Shown: one piece after another, positions 8,641 to 18,500 of the stretch
Numbering within the stretch: the stretch's first letter is position 1
How the letters are laid out: each line of letters begins with the position of its first letter
Assembly (NCBI GenBank): GCA_944321295.1
Contig: CALUKU010000002.1
Location: 1-64,000, forward strand
Direction: 5' to 3'
DNA: 64,000 nucleotides
From: an uncultured Prevotella sp.
GTDB lineage: Bacteria > Bacteroidota > Bacteroidia > Bacteroidales > Bacteroidaceae
The notes under the pieces: model-generated
Database searches by the model: none
Seen by the model: only the letters and a program-made list of their open reading frames with translations
What the model was told of the DNA's origin: nothing
Translations under genes and position numbers: made by a program

Positions 8641-10758
8641 ATGAAAAAGTTATCAACGTTAATCCTAAGCCTGCTGGCACTCCTGCCGGCAAAGGCCGAC
8701 GAGGGCATGTGGACCCTTTACGACCTGCCCCAGGCCGTGTATGACCAGATGAAGGCCTACGGCTTCAGCCTGCCTTACGAACAGCTCTATGCCGCCGACG
8801 ACGCCGTGAAAGGCTCGGTGGTGCTCTTCGGCGGCTTCTGCTCGGGCGTGGTGGTGTCGCCCGAGGGCCTCGTCTTCACCAACCACCACTGCGGCTTCGA
8901 GGCCATCCGCAGCCATTCCACCGTAGAACACGACTACCTGCTCAACGGCTTCTACGCCAAGACGCCGGCCGACGAGCTGCCTAACGAGGACCTCTTCGTG
9001 AGCTTCATGGTGAGCCAGCAGGACGTCACGCCGCGCCTGGCGGCCTTAGGCATCGACGCCCTGCCGCGCGAGAAGCAGACCGAGCTTATCGACTCGCTGG
9101 CGGCCGTGATGACGGACTCGGTGAAACGGACCGACAAGACGCTGCACGTGGAGGTTGACCCCTACTACGAGGGCAACCGTTACTACGCCACCACTTACCG
9201 CCTCTTCCCCGACGTGCGCCTCGTGTTCACCGTGCCTAAGTCGATGGGAAAGTTCGGCGGCGAAACCGACAACTGGATGTGGCCGCGCCAGACGTGCGAC
9301 TTCAGCGTGTTCCGCATCTACGCCGACCCGGCCACCAACGGCCCGGCGGAGTACTCCGAGCGCAACGTGCCCTACCGTCCGGCCGTGTGGGCGCCCGTGT
9401 CTACCAACGGCTACAAGGAAGGCGACTTCGCCATGACCATAGGTTACCCTGGCAGCACGGAGCGTTACCTCTCGTCTTACGGCATACGCGAGATGCGCGA
9501 CGCCGTCAACGCCGTGCGGGCGCAGGTGCGCGGGCTGAAGCAGGACATCATGACGCGCCACATGCAGGCCGACGAGGCCGTGCGCATCAAGTATGACTCG
9601 AAGTTCGCTCAGAGCGCCAACTACTGGAAGAACGCCATCGGCATGAACAAGTGCATCGACTCGATTGGCATAATCGAGCAGAAGCGCGCCTACGAGCTGC
9701 GCCTGCGCCACTGGCAGGACACCACGGGATACCTTAAGGGCAAGCTCGACTTCAACCTCATGTCGAGGCTCTACGACGAGCGCTTCGAGCGCATGAGGGC
9801 GTTCTACTACTGGGGCGAAACCTTCAACGGCACGAGCGAGCTGGTGGCCCGCGCCATGAAGGTGGGCAACGGCATCGAGGTGAAAGGCTCTGACACCGAC
9901 CCCTCGAAGATGTACATCCAGTTTGACGACGACAGCGACACGTGGGACGCCGCGCTCGACAAGGAGGTGCTCTCGGCCCTGCTCGAGAACTACCGCGACA
10001 ACGTCGACGCAAAGTACCTGCCGTCGTTCTTCAGGACCATCGACGAGCGCTTCGGCGGCGACTGCGCGGCCTACGTCAACCACCTGTACAAGAAATCAGT
10101 GCTGATGAAGAGCGGCAAGAAGCTCTACTTCAACCGAAAGAAGTTCAACGACGACCCCGGCGTGCAGCTCGGCCTCAGCCTGGCGGAATACCTGGCGGAG
10201 CAGCGCGAGGCCCTGCTGCCCGTCAGCGACAGCATAGAGCAGCAGGAGAAGTACCTCTGCGACGCCAAGCTGCGCATGGAGCAGGACATGCCCCACTACA
10301 GCGACGCCAACATGACGATGCGCATGAGCTACGGACAGGTGGGCGGCTTCACGATGAACGGCTCGCCCTCGGGCTACTACACCACGGCCGAGAGCATAGT
10401 GGAGAAGATGGACAAGGCCAAGAGCATGCCCGAATACTTCGCCGAGCCGATAATGCGCGAGCTGCTCTCGGCCGAGGACTTCGGCCCCTACCAGGACAAG
10501 GCCACGGGCAAGATGCAGCTGTGCTTCCTCACCAACAACGACATAACGGGCGGCAACAGCGGCTCGCCCATGTTCAACGGCAAGGGCGAACTCATCGGCC
10601 TCGCCTTCGACGGCAACTGGGACAGCCTCTCGGGCGACATCTACTTCGACAAGCGCCTGGCGCGCTGCATAGGCGTTGACATACGCTACGTGCTCTTCAT
10701 GATGGACAAGTGGGGACACGCCGACCGCCTGCTCAACGAAATCAACAGAGGGAAATGA
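8641..10758 (+). CDS. Dipeptidyl-peptidase of family S46 (DPP7-like)
   Basis: Periplasmic serine exopeptidase that removes dipeptides from the N-terminus of peptides, feeding an asaccharolytic or peptide-using metabolism. It has 705 residues; S46 enzymes are about 710-720. A signal peptide of about 19 residues is seen ('MKKLSTLILSLLALLPAKA'). Catalytic triad regions are clear: His in 'LVFTNHHCGFEAI' (about 86), Asp in 'RQTCDFSVFRIY' (about 222) and Ser in 'ITGGNSGSPMFNG' (about 643). The specificity segment reads 'GLAFDGNWD': the Gly after FD is the DPP7 type (hydrophobic P1), whereas DPP11 has Arg there (acidic P1). It stands alone between repeat-rich gaps. Confidence 0.93.
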   Translation: MKKLSTLILSLLALLPAKADEGMWTLYDLPQAVYDQMKAYGFSLPYEQLYAADDAVKGSVVLFGGFCSGVVVSPEGLVFTNHHCGFEAIRSHSTVEHDYLLNGFYAKTPADELPNEDLFVSFMVSQQDVTPRLAALGIDALPREKQTELIDSLAAVMTDSVKRTDKTLHVEVDPYYEGNRYYATTYRLFPDVRLVFTVPKSMGKFGGETDNWMWPRQTCDFSVFRIYADPATNGPAEYSERNVPYRPAVWAPVSTNGYKEGDFAMTIGYPGSTERYLSSYGIREMRDAVNAVRAQVRGLKQDIMTRHMQADEAVRIKYDSKFAQSANYWKNAIGMNKCIDSIGIIEQKRAYELRLRHWQDTTGYLKGKLDFNLMSRLYDERFERMRAFYYWGETFNGTSELVARAMKVGNGIEVKGSDTDPSKMYIQFDDDSDTWDAALDKEVLSALLENYRDNVDAKYLPSFFRTIDERFGGDCAAYVNHLYKKSVLMKSGKKLYFNRKKFNDDPGVQLGLSLAEYLAEQREALLPVSDSIEQQEKYLCDAKLRMEQDMPHYSDANMTMRMSYGQVGGFTMNGSPSGYYTTAESIVEKMDKAKSMPEYFAEPIMRELLSAEDFGPYQDKATGKMQLCFLTNNDITGGNSGSPMFNGKGELIGLAFDGNWDSLSGDIYFDKRLARCIGVDIRYVLFMMDKWGHADRLLNEINRGK

Positions 10759-10821
10759 GCCGTTAGAAATTAAAAATTAACAATTAAAAATTAACAATCG
10801 GGGATAAGCCTGTCGGCCGGG

Positions 10822-10975
10822 CGCGTAACGCGTTGGCCGCCAGCACGTTACAAAAGGCCGCCTTTCGCCCGTCGAAAGGCGGCCTTTTACGTTGCCGAAG
10901 GCAAGCTCCGGCGGCGCGAAAGGCGGCCTCCGGCGCGAGGCGGGGGCCGAGGCGGCTTTTTAAGAAAACTTTGCA
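10822..10975. repeat. GC-rich AAAGGCGGCC hairpin repeat, copy b
   Basis: Begins with GCGTAACGCGTTGG, passes into a hairpin (AAAAGGCCGCCTTTCG paired with CGAAAGGCGGCCTTTT, about 10853-10889), then more GGCGGCC words. Read in reverse it aligns well with copies c (14177-14245) and d (20140-20200), including the tail TTGTAACGTGCTGG. The hairpin followed by TTTT could act as a terminator after the peptidase gene. Confidence 0.75.
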
Positions 10976-11036
10976 CGCCGCGTGACGGCTTTTCGGCGCA
11001 AAGGGATTATATTTGCAGAAACCAAACACTCTCGAC

Positions 11037-11456
11037 ATGAGAAAAACCGTATTCACACTGCTGGCGGCCCTGCTGCCGCTGCTGGCCGCGGCGCAGGAGC
11101 AGCGCCCCTTCGACGTGACTATAAGCAACGACGAGTATAAGATATACATCCGCCTCAACCTCTACGACAAGGACCTGAGCGTGCCCGGACAGGACGTGCT
11201 GGGGCAGGTGGACGGCTACTTCGGCTCTACGCAGGGCCAGACCAAATGGTTCGTCATATCATCCGAAATCGTTGACGACCGCACCGCCGTAATAGAAGCC
11301 GTCAACGACTACGGCAGCGAGGACCTTACAGCCGAGCTGCGCCTCGAGGACGACGGCACGTACTCTTACCGCAAGACCGACGGCAGCACGCTGAAGTTCG
11401 CCGTAAGGGGCAAGTGGCAGAAGATACCCTCAAGCCTGAAGTTCGTCAAGAAGTGA
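11037..11456 (+). CDS. Small secreted protein of unknown function
   Basis: A 139-residue protein with a clear signal peptide ('MRKTVFTLLAALLPLLAAAQ'). The mature part is acidic and predicted to be mostly beta ('FDVTISNDEYKIYIRLNLYDKDL', ending 'GKWQKIPSSLKFVKK'). I recognise no domain. I chose ATG 11037 rather than the upstream in-frame 11013 because the signal peptide begins there and a TATATTTG box just upstream would place the transcript start near 11020. Likely periplasmic or surface-exposed. Confidence 0.7.
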   Translation: MRKTVFTLLAALLPLLAAAQEQRPFDVTISNDEYKIYIRLNLYDKDLSVPGQDVLGQVDGYFGSTQGQTKWFVISSEIVDDRTAVIEAVNDYGSEDLTAELRLEDDGTYSYRKTDGSTLKFAVRGKWQKIPSSLKFVKK

Positions 11457-11541
11457 GCGGCGTGCGGGATTTGGCACGGGTGTCACGCCCCGCGTGCGTG
11501 GAGATTAGCACGGCTTGCAATAACTCCGGATAACTTAACAT

Positions 11542-11766
11542 GAGTTAGGTATAAGACTTGTTTATTTGCAAACATTGTCAAGGCTCCATCCCGTTGAGCA
11601 TAAACACCCTCATCCAGTCCAGGCAGTCGGCAACCGTCATCCTGGACTTGATCCGGGAACCAGTCGTATGCCGCCACGTTGTCCAACGAGGGTGTTTACA
11701 TTCTGGATCCCGTGTCAAGCACGGGATGACGGTTACCGACTGCCTGGATTGGAAGAGGGTGTATTC
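11542..11766. repeat. MITE-like long inverted-repeat element, copy 1
   Basis: Opens with GAGTTAGGTATAAGACTTG, then TTTGCAAACATTGTCAAGGCTC, then a long imperfect inverted repeat with outer arms AAACACCCTC (11602) and GAGGGTGTA (11756). The two roughly 60-base arms agree at most positions and contain AGGCAGTCGG and ACCGTCATCC. The opening and the AAACACCCTC arm recur at 55391-55512 with a different hairpin centre. No gene lies in 11457-11907. Confidence 0.7.
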
Positions 11767-11802
11767 ATTACGTATCTTCTTCATCGAACTCACGCAAACT
11801 TA

Positions 11803-11882
11803 GGCGGCGCCTCGGAAGTGCAAAATAAAAGTCCGTTTCACTCCCTTTTATTTTGCATTTCGCTCGGCTTGCACTAACTTTG
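11803..11882 (+). promoter_or_regulatory. Promoter-carrying hairpin repeat upstream of ruvB (copy 1)
   Basis: GCGGCGCCTCGG, then a hairpin (GCAAAATAAAAG at 11820-11831, CTTTTATTTTGC at 11845-11856) with loop TCCGTTTCACTCC. The right arm supplies TTTTG (11851-11855), followed after 19 bases by TAACTTTG (11875-11882). So the repeat delivers a complete promoter. Sister copies lie at 44278-44361 and 48608-48689. Confidence 0.8.
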
Positions 11883-11907
11883 CAGCGGATAGACTGCAAA
11901 CAGACAA

Positions 11908-12948
11908 ATGAACGACGATTTCGACATACGTAACAACACGCTGTCGTCGGCCGAAAAGGAGTTCGAGAACGCCCTCAGACCGCTGCGCTTCAGCGACTTC
12001 AGCGGCCAGCAGAAGGTCGTTGAGAACCTCGAGGTGTTCGTAGAGGCGGCCAAATACCGCGGCGAACCGCTCGACCACACCCTGCTGCACGGCCCTCCGG
12101 GCCTCGGCAAGACGACGCTGAGCAACATCATTGCCAACGAGCTGGGCGTGGGCTTCAAGCTGACGAGCGGCCCCGTGCTCGACAAGCCGGGCGACCTGGC
12201 AGGCATACTGACGTCGCTCGAGCCTAACGACGTGCTCTTCATCGACGAGATTCACCGCCTCTCGCCCGTAGTGGAGGAATACCTCTACTCGGCCATGGAG
12301 GACTACCGCATCGACATAATGATCGACAAGGGGCCGTCGGCGCGCTCGATACAGATAGACCTCAACCCCTTCACTCTCGTAGGGGCCACCACCCGCAGCG
12401 GACTGCTCACCGCCCCGCTGCGCGCCCGCTTCGGCATCAACCTGCACCTGGAGTACTACGAGCCCGAAACGCTCACGCGCATACTGCGCCGCTCGGCCTC
12501 GATACTTAAGGTGCCCATCGACGACGACGCGGCCGTGGAGATAGCCCGGCGCAGCCGCGGCACGCCCCGTATAGCCAACGCCCTGCTGCGCCGCGTCAGG
12601 GACTTCGCCCAGGTTAAGGGCACCGGCCGCATCGACACGGCCATAGCCAGAGTGGCCCTCACGGCGCTCAACATCGACCAGTACGGGCTCGACGAGATTG
12701 ACAACAAAATCCTGCTGACCATCATCGACAAGTTCCGCGGCGGCCCAGTGGGCGTCACCACCATAGCCACGGCCGTTGGCGAGGACGCCGGCACCGTAGA
12801 AGAGGTGTACGAGCCTTACCTCATCATGGAGGGCTTCATCAAGCGCACGCCGCGCGGACGCATGGCCACGGAGCTGGCCTACAGCCACTTCGGCCGCTCG
12901 ATGTTCGGCCAGAACGCTAAGGAACAGGACCTCTTTGCCAATTCATAA
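11908..12948 (+). CDS. ruvB: Holliday junction branch-migration helicase RuvB
   Basis: Motor ATPase of the RuvAB complex that drives branch migration of Holliday junctions in recombination and replication-fork repair. It has 346 residues, normal for the family. AAA+ motifs are clear: Walker A '[12 protein letters not shown]' (about residue 61), Walker B '[10 protein letters not shown]' (about 111), sensor 'GATTRSGLL' (about 159) and the arginine-finger region 'RARFG'. The C-terminal winged helix ends '[17 protein letters not shown]'. ATG 11908 lies 25 bases after the promoter's TAACTTTG box. Confidence 0.97.
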   Translation: MNDDFDIRNNTLSSAEKEFENALRPLRFSDFSGQQKVVENLEVFVEAAKYRGEPLDHTLLHGPPGLGKTTLSNIIANELGVGFKLTSGPVLDKPGDLAGILTSLEPNDVLFIDEIHRLSPVVEEYLYSAMEDYRIDIMIDKGPSARSIQIDLNPFTLVGATTRSGLLTAPLRARFGINLHLEYYEPETLTRILRRSASILKVPIDDDAAVEIARRSRGTPRIANALLRRVRDFAQVKGTGRIDTAIARVALTALNIDQYGLDEIDNKILLTIIDKFRGGPVGVTTIATAVGEDAGTVEEVYEPYLIMEGFIKRTPRGRMATELAYSHFGRSMFGQNAKEQDLFANS

Positions 12949-13095
12949 TGCACAATGCATAATGCATAATAGGGCTGACGCCGCGAAAACAAACCCGATT
13001 ATGCATTGTGAATTATGAATTATGAATTTGAAAAGAACCATGAATTGAGAATAGTTAAATCACCAAGGGCGCAGCCCGATTGTGCATTATGCATT
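12949..13095. repeat. Word-repeat gap (AATTATGAATTATGCATT family)
   Basis: Repeated words CATAATGCACAATGCATAATGC (as shorter overlapping units) followed by inverted forms such as ATTATGCATTGTGAATTATG. The same words occur at 31750-31790 and 51240-51272. They run directly into the start codon of the next gene and create a false upstream extension of its reading frame. Confidence 0.6.
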
Positions 13096-13575
13096 ATGAA
13101 CTATGAATTGAAAAAGGCCGTTTTCCCCGGCAGCTTCGACCCCTTCACCGTAGGCCACGACGCCATAGTGCGCCGCGCGCTGCCGCTGTTCGACAAGATT
13201 GTCATAGGCGTGGGCGTCAACGTGCGCAAGAAGTATCTCTTCAGCCCCGACAAGCGCGTGGCCGACATCGCCCGCCTGTACGCCGGCGAGCCTAAGATAG
13301 AGGTCAGGGCGTACAGCGACCTGCTGGTTGACTTCGCCCGCCGCGAGGGCGCAGGCTTCGTGATAAAGGGCGTGCGCAGCGTCAAGGACTTCGAGTATGA
13401 GCGCGAGCAGGCCGACATCAACCTGCGCATAGGCGGCATTGACACCCTGCTGCTCTACTCAGAACCGCAATACCAGAGCGTGTCGTCGAGCATGGTGCGC
13501 GAGCTGCTGCACTTCGGGCGCGACGTAAGCGAGTTCCTGCCGAAGGCCGTCAACGACGAGATACAACATTTATAA
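13096..13575 (+). CDS. coaD: Phosphopantetheine adenylyltransferase
   Basis: Fourth step of coenzyme A synthesis: 4'-phosphopantetheine plus ATP gives dephospho-CoA. The nucleotidyltransferase motifs are visible: 'AVFPGSFDPFTVGHDAIVRR' with the HxGH-like T-x-G-H, and the C-terminal 'SEPQYQSVSSSMVREL' (ISSTxxR-like). From ATG 13096 the protein has 159 residues, the usual size. The frame is open back to 13015, but that part is made of the AATTATG word repeat and has no counterpart in the family. The start codon itself lies in the last unit of that repeat. Confidence 0.93.
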   Translation: MNYELKKAVFPGSFDPFTVGHDAIVRRALPLFDKIVIGVGVNVRKKYLFSPDKRVADIARLYAGEPKIEVRAYSDLLVDFARREGAGFVIKGVRSVKDFEYEREQADINLRIGGIDTLLLYSEPQYQSVSSSMVRELLHFGRDVSEFLPKAVNDEIQHL

Positions 13576-13640
13576 ATAAACCAATAAAAACCAAAACACA
13601 CCAGGCTCCTCCCCTCATGGAGGGCCGGTGCAGGCTCATT

Positions 13641-14066
13641 ATGATAACATACAACACCGACGGCGTTAAAATGCCCAAGATCAAGCGCCGCGAAACGTCG
13701 GCCTGGATAAAGGCCGTGGCCGCCTCTTACGGCCGCAAGACGGGCGAGATAGGCTACATGTTCGTTAGCGACGAGAAGATACTCGAGGTCAACCGCGAAT
13801 ACCTCGGGCACGATTATTACACCGACATCATCACCTTCGACTACGACGAGGACGACACGATCAGCGGCGACATAGTGATTTCGCTCGACACCGTGCGCTC
13901 CAACGCCGAGCAGCTGGGCAAGGAGTACATGGACGAGCTGCACCGCGTCATCATACACGGCATACTGCACCTCTGCGGCATTAACGACAAGGGCCCCGGC
14001 GAACGCGAGATAATGGAGCAGGCCGAGAACAAGGCCCTGGCGATGAGGAACGCGCAGCAGGGCTGA
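13641..14066 (+). CDS. ybeY: Endoribonuclease YbeY (rRNA maturation factor)
   Basis: Zinc-dependent RNase involved in 16S rRNA 3'-end maturation and ribosome quality control. It has 141 residues from ATG 13641. The metal motif reads 'IIHGILHLCGINDKGPGERE': the first two histidines (HGxLH) are present, but the usual third histidine (HGxxHLxGxDH) is replaced by a lysine-containing 'NDKGP' stretch. From memory this deviation is common in Bacteroidetes YbeY. An in-frame start at 13617 exists but lies in a short C/G-rich palindrome (CTCCCCTCATGGAGGG). Confidence 0.9.
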   Translation: MITYNTDGVKMPKIKRRETSAWIKAVAASYGRKTGEIGYMFVSDEKILEVNREYLGHDYYTDIITFDYDEDDTISGDIVISLDTVRSNAEQLGKEYMDELHRVIIHGILHLCGINDKGPGEREIMEQAENKALAMRNAQQG

Positions 14067-14136
14067 CAACAGCGGCACACCGGCACATACCCCGTCCCGC
14101 CCCTGCCGAAGGGAGCGGGCCCGGCATATTCTAACA

Positions 14137-14245
14137 GGCGGCCTTCAGCGTTGCTGAAGGCCGCCTACGGCAAGCTAAAAGGCCGTCTTTCGCAGGGCGA
14201 AAGGCGGCCTTTTGCAACACGCTGGTTGCCAATGCGTTACGCGGG
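14137..14245. repeat. GC-rich AAAGGCGGCC hairpin repeat, copy c
   Basis: Two consecutive hairpins: GGCGGCCTTCAGC/GCTGAAGGCCGCC (about 14137-14166) and AAAAGGCCGTCTTTCG/CGAAAGGCGGCCTTTT (about 14177-14213), followed by TTGCAACACGCTGGTTGCC. It lies between the convergent ybeY and efflux-channel genes, where a bidirectional terminator is expected. Confidence 0.78.
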
Positions 14246-14248
14246 GCG

Positions 14249-15418
14249 TCAGAGGTCGTTCTTGCAGAGGTCGGCCACGATGCCGTGATACTTCCGCTCG
14301 ATGGCCATGTAGGCCAGCAGGTTGCGGTAGACGTAGTCGGCCTCGGTGTAGAAGTCGGTCACCGACATCTCGCCGTCGCTGACGGCCTTATCGAGCAACG
14401 CCAGCGTCTGCCTCATCAGCGGCACGTCGAACGTCTTGGCGGCGTCGCGCAGCAGCCTCATCTCCTCTACCAGGGCGCGGGCGTCGTTCTCGGCCTTTAT
14501 GCCGGCCTCGGCCTGCTGCAGCTGCGCCTCGGCGTGGCGCGCCTTGGCCGACTTCACCTTGTTCTTGTTGGCGAAGAGGGGTATCGAGCCGCCTACGAGG
14601 AAGCCGTGCACGGCGTCAGGGCCCTCGGTGTTGCGGCGGTAGCCCACCTCCAGCTTCGGTATCCAGCCCTGGCGGCTCACCTTGACGCCCTGCTCGGCGG
14701 CGCGCACGGCGGCCTTGGCCGCCCTTACCGTAAGATCGGAGCTGACGGCGCGGTCGTACATCTCGCCGTCATCGCCCGCCGGCAGCGGCGGATACACCGT
14801 GTCGGTGCACTCTATCTGCAGCCCGCCGTTGAGCGCGCGCAGGCGCTGCAGGGCCGTGGCCCGGTCGGTGCGGGCCTGCGCCAGCTCGGCCTCGAGGTTC
14901 ATGCGCTCCATCTTCACCTTGTTAAGCTCGAGCGCCGTGGCCTCGCCGCCATCGTATTTCTCCTGGAAGCGGGCCAGCAGCCTGTCGGCGTTGAGCCGCC
15001 GCTCCTCGAGCACGGCCTTCTGCTTGTTCATGTGTATGAGGTCGAGGCACACGTTCTTGGCCTCGAGCAGCACGTCGCGCCGCGCCGCCATGTACTCCGT
15101 GTCGCGGGCCTCGCGCTGCAGGCGGCCCTCCTTCTTGCGGGCACCGTAGAGCGTCGGGAAGTCGAAGCCCTGGCTAACCACCATCTCCGAGCTGGCCACT
15201 CCCTTGACGCCCTTGTCGAAGAAGGGGCTGTATTCCACGGAGAGGGCCTCGAGGGTGTTCTCCGAGCGCGTTTCAAGGTCGGCCGCCTCGTTGCCCTTCT
15301 GCAGGGCCTTCAGCTCCATGTTGTTGCTCTCTACGCTGCGCAGCACGTCGCCCATGGTCTGCGCCCGGGCCGTGGCCGCGCTTATGACTATCAGCGCTGC
15401 TAACGTTGCTTTTCTCAT
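14249..15418 (-). CDS. TolC-family outer-membrane channel of a heavy-metal efflux system (CzcC/CusC-like)
   Basis: Outer-membrane factor that forms the exit duct of an RND tripartite pump. It has 389 residues with a signal peptide ('MRKATLAALIVISAATARAQ') and the long alpha-helical repeats typical of the family ('ELNKVKMERMNLEAELAQARTDRATALQRL' region, and a second copy 'KSAKARHAEAQLQQAEAGIKAEN' region). It is the third gene of a minus-strand operon after the membrane-fusion protein and RND pump, 143 bases downstream of the pump. The ending 'ADLCKNDL' is close to a GC hairpin that could terminate the operon. Confidence 0.9.
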   Translation of the reverse strand: MRKATLAALIVISAATARAQTMGDVLRSVESNNMELKALQKGNEAADLETRSENTLEALSVEYSPFFDKGVKGVASSEMVVSQGFDFPTLYGARKKEGRLQREARDTEYMAARRDVLLEAKNVCLDLIHMNKQKAVLEERRLNADRLLARFQEKYDGGEATALELNKVKMERMNLEAELAQARTDRATALQRLRALNGGLQIECTDTVYPPLPAGDDGEMYDRAVSSDLTVRAAKAAVRAAEQGVKVSRQGWIPKLEVGYRRNTEGPDAVHGFLVGGSIPLFANKNKVKSAKARHAEAQLQQAEAGIKAENDARALVEEMRLLRDAAKTFDVPLMRQTLALLDKAVSDGEMSVTDFYTEADYVYRNLLAYMAIERKYHGIVADLCKNDL

Positions 15419-15561
15419 CTCTGTCAGTGTTTAACGGTTTGCGAAATTACATTTTAACGTTTGCTAAAATATGAAAAATCCGTCGGAATGGCTCAGCGAC
15501 GCTGCCCGCGGCGGCCTGTTTTTAAGTTTTTTTACGACTTAAGGCCGCCTCCGGCGCTCCG

Positions 15562-18500
15562 TCAGGCGTCTTTCCTTACGATGTTCTTCTCGTTCATCCA
15601 CTCGTACACGATGGGTATTATGAAGCCGTTGAGGAACGTCGACGTGAGCAGTCCGCCCAAGATGACCTTCGCCATGGGGCTTTGTATCTCGTTGCCGGGC
15701 AGGCTGCCGCGCAGCGCCAGCGGTATCAGGGCGAGCGCCGAGCAGAGGGCCGTCATGAGTATGGGGTTCAGACGGTCGAGCGAGCCGCGCACGACGCATG
15801 TGCGCAGGTCGGTGCCGGGGCTGCGGCGCAGCGTGTTGTAATGGCTGATGAGCAGCATGCCGTTGCGCGTGGCGATGCCGAAGAGCGATATGAAGCCGAT
15901 TATCGCCGGTATGCTCACTTCGCCCGTGGTGAGCACGAGGGTGAACACGCCGCCTATCAGGGCCAGCGGCAGGTTGATGAGTATCACGGCGCTCTCGAGC
16001 GCGTTCTTAAACTGCATGTACAGAAGGAGGAATATCACCACTATGCTGAGCACCGAGGCAAGCAGCAGCGTGCGGCTGGCGGCCTGCTCGCTCTCGAACT
16101 GCCCGCCGTACTCCACGTGGTAACCCTCGGGCAGCTTCACCTCGGCCTCTATGCGGCGGCGTATGTCGTTGACCACGCTGCGCATGTCCCTGCCGCTGGC
16201 GTTGGCCGAGATGACTATCTTGCGCCTCACGTTCTCGCGGTTGATCGTGTTGGGGCCCATGGCCGACTTCACCTCGGCCACGCTGGCCAGGGGCACCTTG
16301 CGGCCGTCGGGCGTGTCGATCATGAGGTCGCGTATGCGCTCCATGTCGCAGCGGTCGTGCTCGGCCGCGCGCACCACGAGGTTGAAGCTGCCGCCCCGCT
16401 CGTAGACCTGCGACACGGTTTCGCCGGCCATGTTGACCCGCACGAAGGTGTTGAAGTCGGCCAGCGGTATGCCGTACATCTTGAGCATCTCGCGCTTCGG
16501 CGTAATCTCAAGCTCGGGGCGCTCCACCTGCTGCTCCACGTTCAGGTCGGCAACGCCCTCCACGTCGGCCACGGCCTCCTTAATCTGGTTGCCCAGCTCG
16601 AACATCTTGTTAAGGTCGTCGCCGAACAGCTTGATGGCTATTCCGGCCTGCGTGCCGCTCAGCATGGCGTCAATGCGGTGGCTGATGGGCTGGCCTATCT
16701 CGATGTTGGCTCCCGAGATGGCCGACAGGCGGTGGCGCACGTCGTCGAGAAGCTCCTCGTGCGAGCGGTCCTTAAGCTCGAACGGAGCCTCAATCTCCGA
16801 CACGTTGACGCCCAGGGCGTGCTCGTCAAGCTCGGCGCGGCCCGTCTTGCGGGCCACGGTCTGTATCTCGGGCACCGACAGCAGTATCTCCTCGGCGCGG
16901 CGGCCGATGCGGTCAGACTCCTCGAGCGATATGCCGGGCATTGAGCTTATGTTGATGGTGAACGAGCCTTCGTTGAACTTCGGCAGGAAGCTGTGGCCCA
17001 AGGTGAAGAACAGGCCGAGGGCGGCCGCGAAGAGCACGGCCGTCGTCAGCACCACGGGACGCTTGTGGCCGAGCGCCCAGACGAGGCCTCGCTCGTAATG
17101 CTTCTTAAGCCACCGGGCCACGAAGGCCTCCTTCGGCACGCCGCCGTCCTTGCCGCCGCCCAGCATGTAGCTGCAGAGCACGGGCGTAAGGGTGAGCGCC
17201 ACGAGGGTCGACGCCACCAAGGCAACGATGAAGGCCACGCCAAGCGGTATGAGCATGCGGCCCTCCATGCCGCTGAGATAGAACAGGGGCACGAAGCTGA
17301 CGATGATGATGGCCGTGGAGTTGAGTATCGGCATGCGCACCTCGCGCGAGGCGTCGAACACCACGTCGAGCACGGGGCGCCGCTCGCCCTTGGGCAGCAG
17401 GCGGTTCTCTCGCAGGTGTTTCCAGACGTTCTCCACGTCGACTATGGCGTCGTCGACGAGCGAGCCGATGGCGATTGCCAGTCCGCCGAGGCTCATCGTG
17501 TTGACGCTCATGCCGAAATAATGCAGCACGATGAGCGACATCAGCAGCGACACGGGCAGCGTGATGAGCGATATAATGGTTGTGCGGACGTTGGCGAGGA
17601 AGAGGAAGAGCACGATTACGACGAACAGGGCGCCCTCGTAGAGCGAGTGCTCGACGTTCTTTATGGAGCTTTCGATGAAGCGCGACTGGCGGAAGACGTC
17701 CGTCGTTACGTGCACGTCGGCGGGCATGTTCTTCTTAAGGTCGTCGAGGGCGGCCTCGAGGCGCTCGGTAAGCTCGATGGTGCCGGTGTCGGGCTGCTTG
17801 GTGACGGTAAGCAGCACGGCGGGCTTGCCCTTCTCCGAGGCGAGGCCGAGGCGTGGCACCTGGCTGCCCACCTGCACGTCGGCGACGTCGCCCAGGGTGA
17901 CGGCGTCGCCGTTAACGCTTTTCACCACGGCGTCGGCCATCTTCCGCACGTCGTCGGTAGACACCACTCCGCGCACTATGTACTCGTTGCCGTACTCGTA
18001 GATGACGCCTCCGTTGGTGTTACGGTTCATCTGGTCGGTGACGGCCATGATTTCACCCAGCGTGACGCCGTAGTGCGCCATGCGGCCCGGGTGCAGCAGT
18101 ATCTGGTACTCCTTGATGTCGCCGCCGAGCACGGCCACCTGCGACACGCCGCCCGTAGACATCAGCCGGGGGCGTATGGTCCAGTCGGCCAGGGTGCGCA
18201 GGTCCATCATCGAGGTGCTGTCGGCCGTAAGCCCGACGATGAGCACTTCGCCGAGTATCGACGACTGGGGGCCGAGCGTGGGCTTGCCGACGTTCTCGGG
18301 CAGCGTCTCGGTGACGGCCGCGAGCTTCTCTGACACTATCTGGCGGGCCAGGTAGATGTCGGTGTCCCAGTCGAACTCGACCCACACGACCGAAAAGCCC
18401 GTGGCCGAGGATGAGCGCACGCGGCGCACGTGGGTGGCGCCGTTGACCGCCGTCTCTATCGGGAAGGTCACGAGCTGCTCCACCTCCTCGGCGGCCATGC

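Noticed and set aside
16993-18333. 446-residue plus-strand frame opposite the RND pump
   Set aside because: His/Arg-rich antisense shadow; the pump motifs lie on the minus strand.
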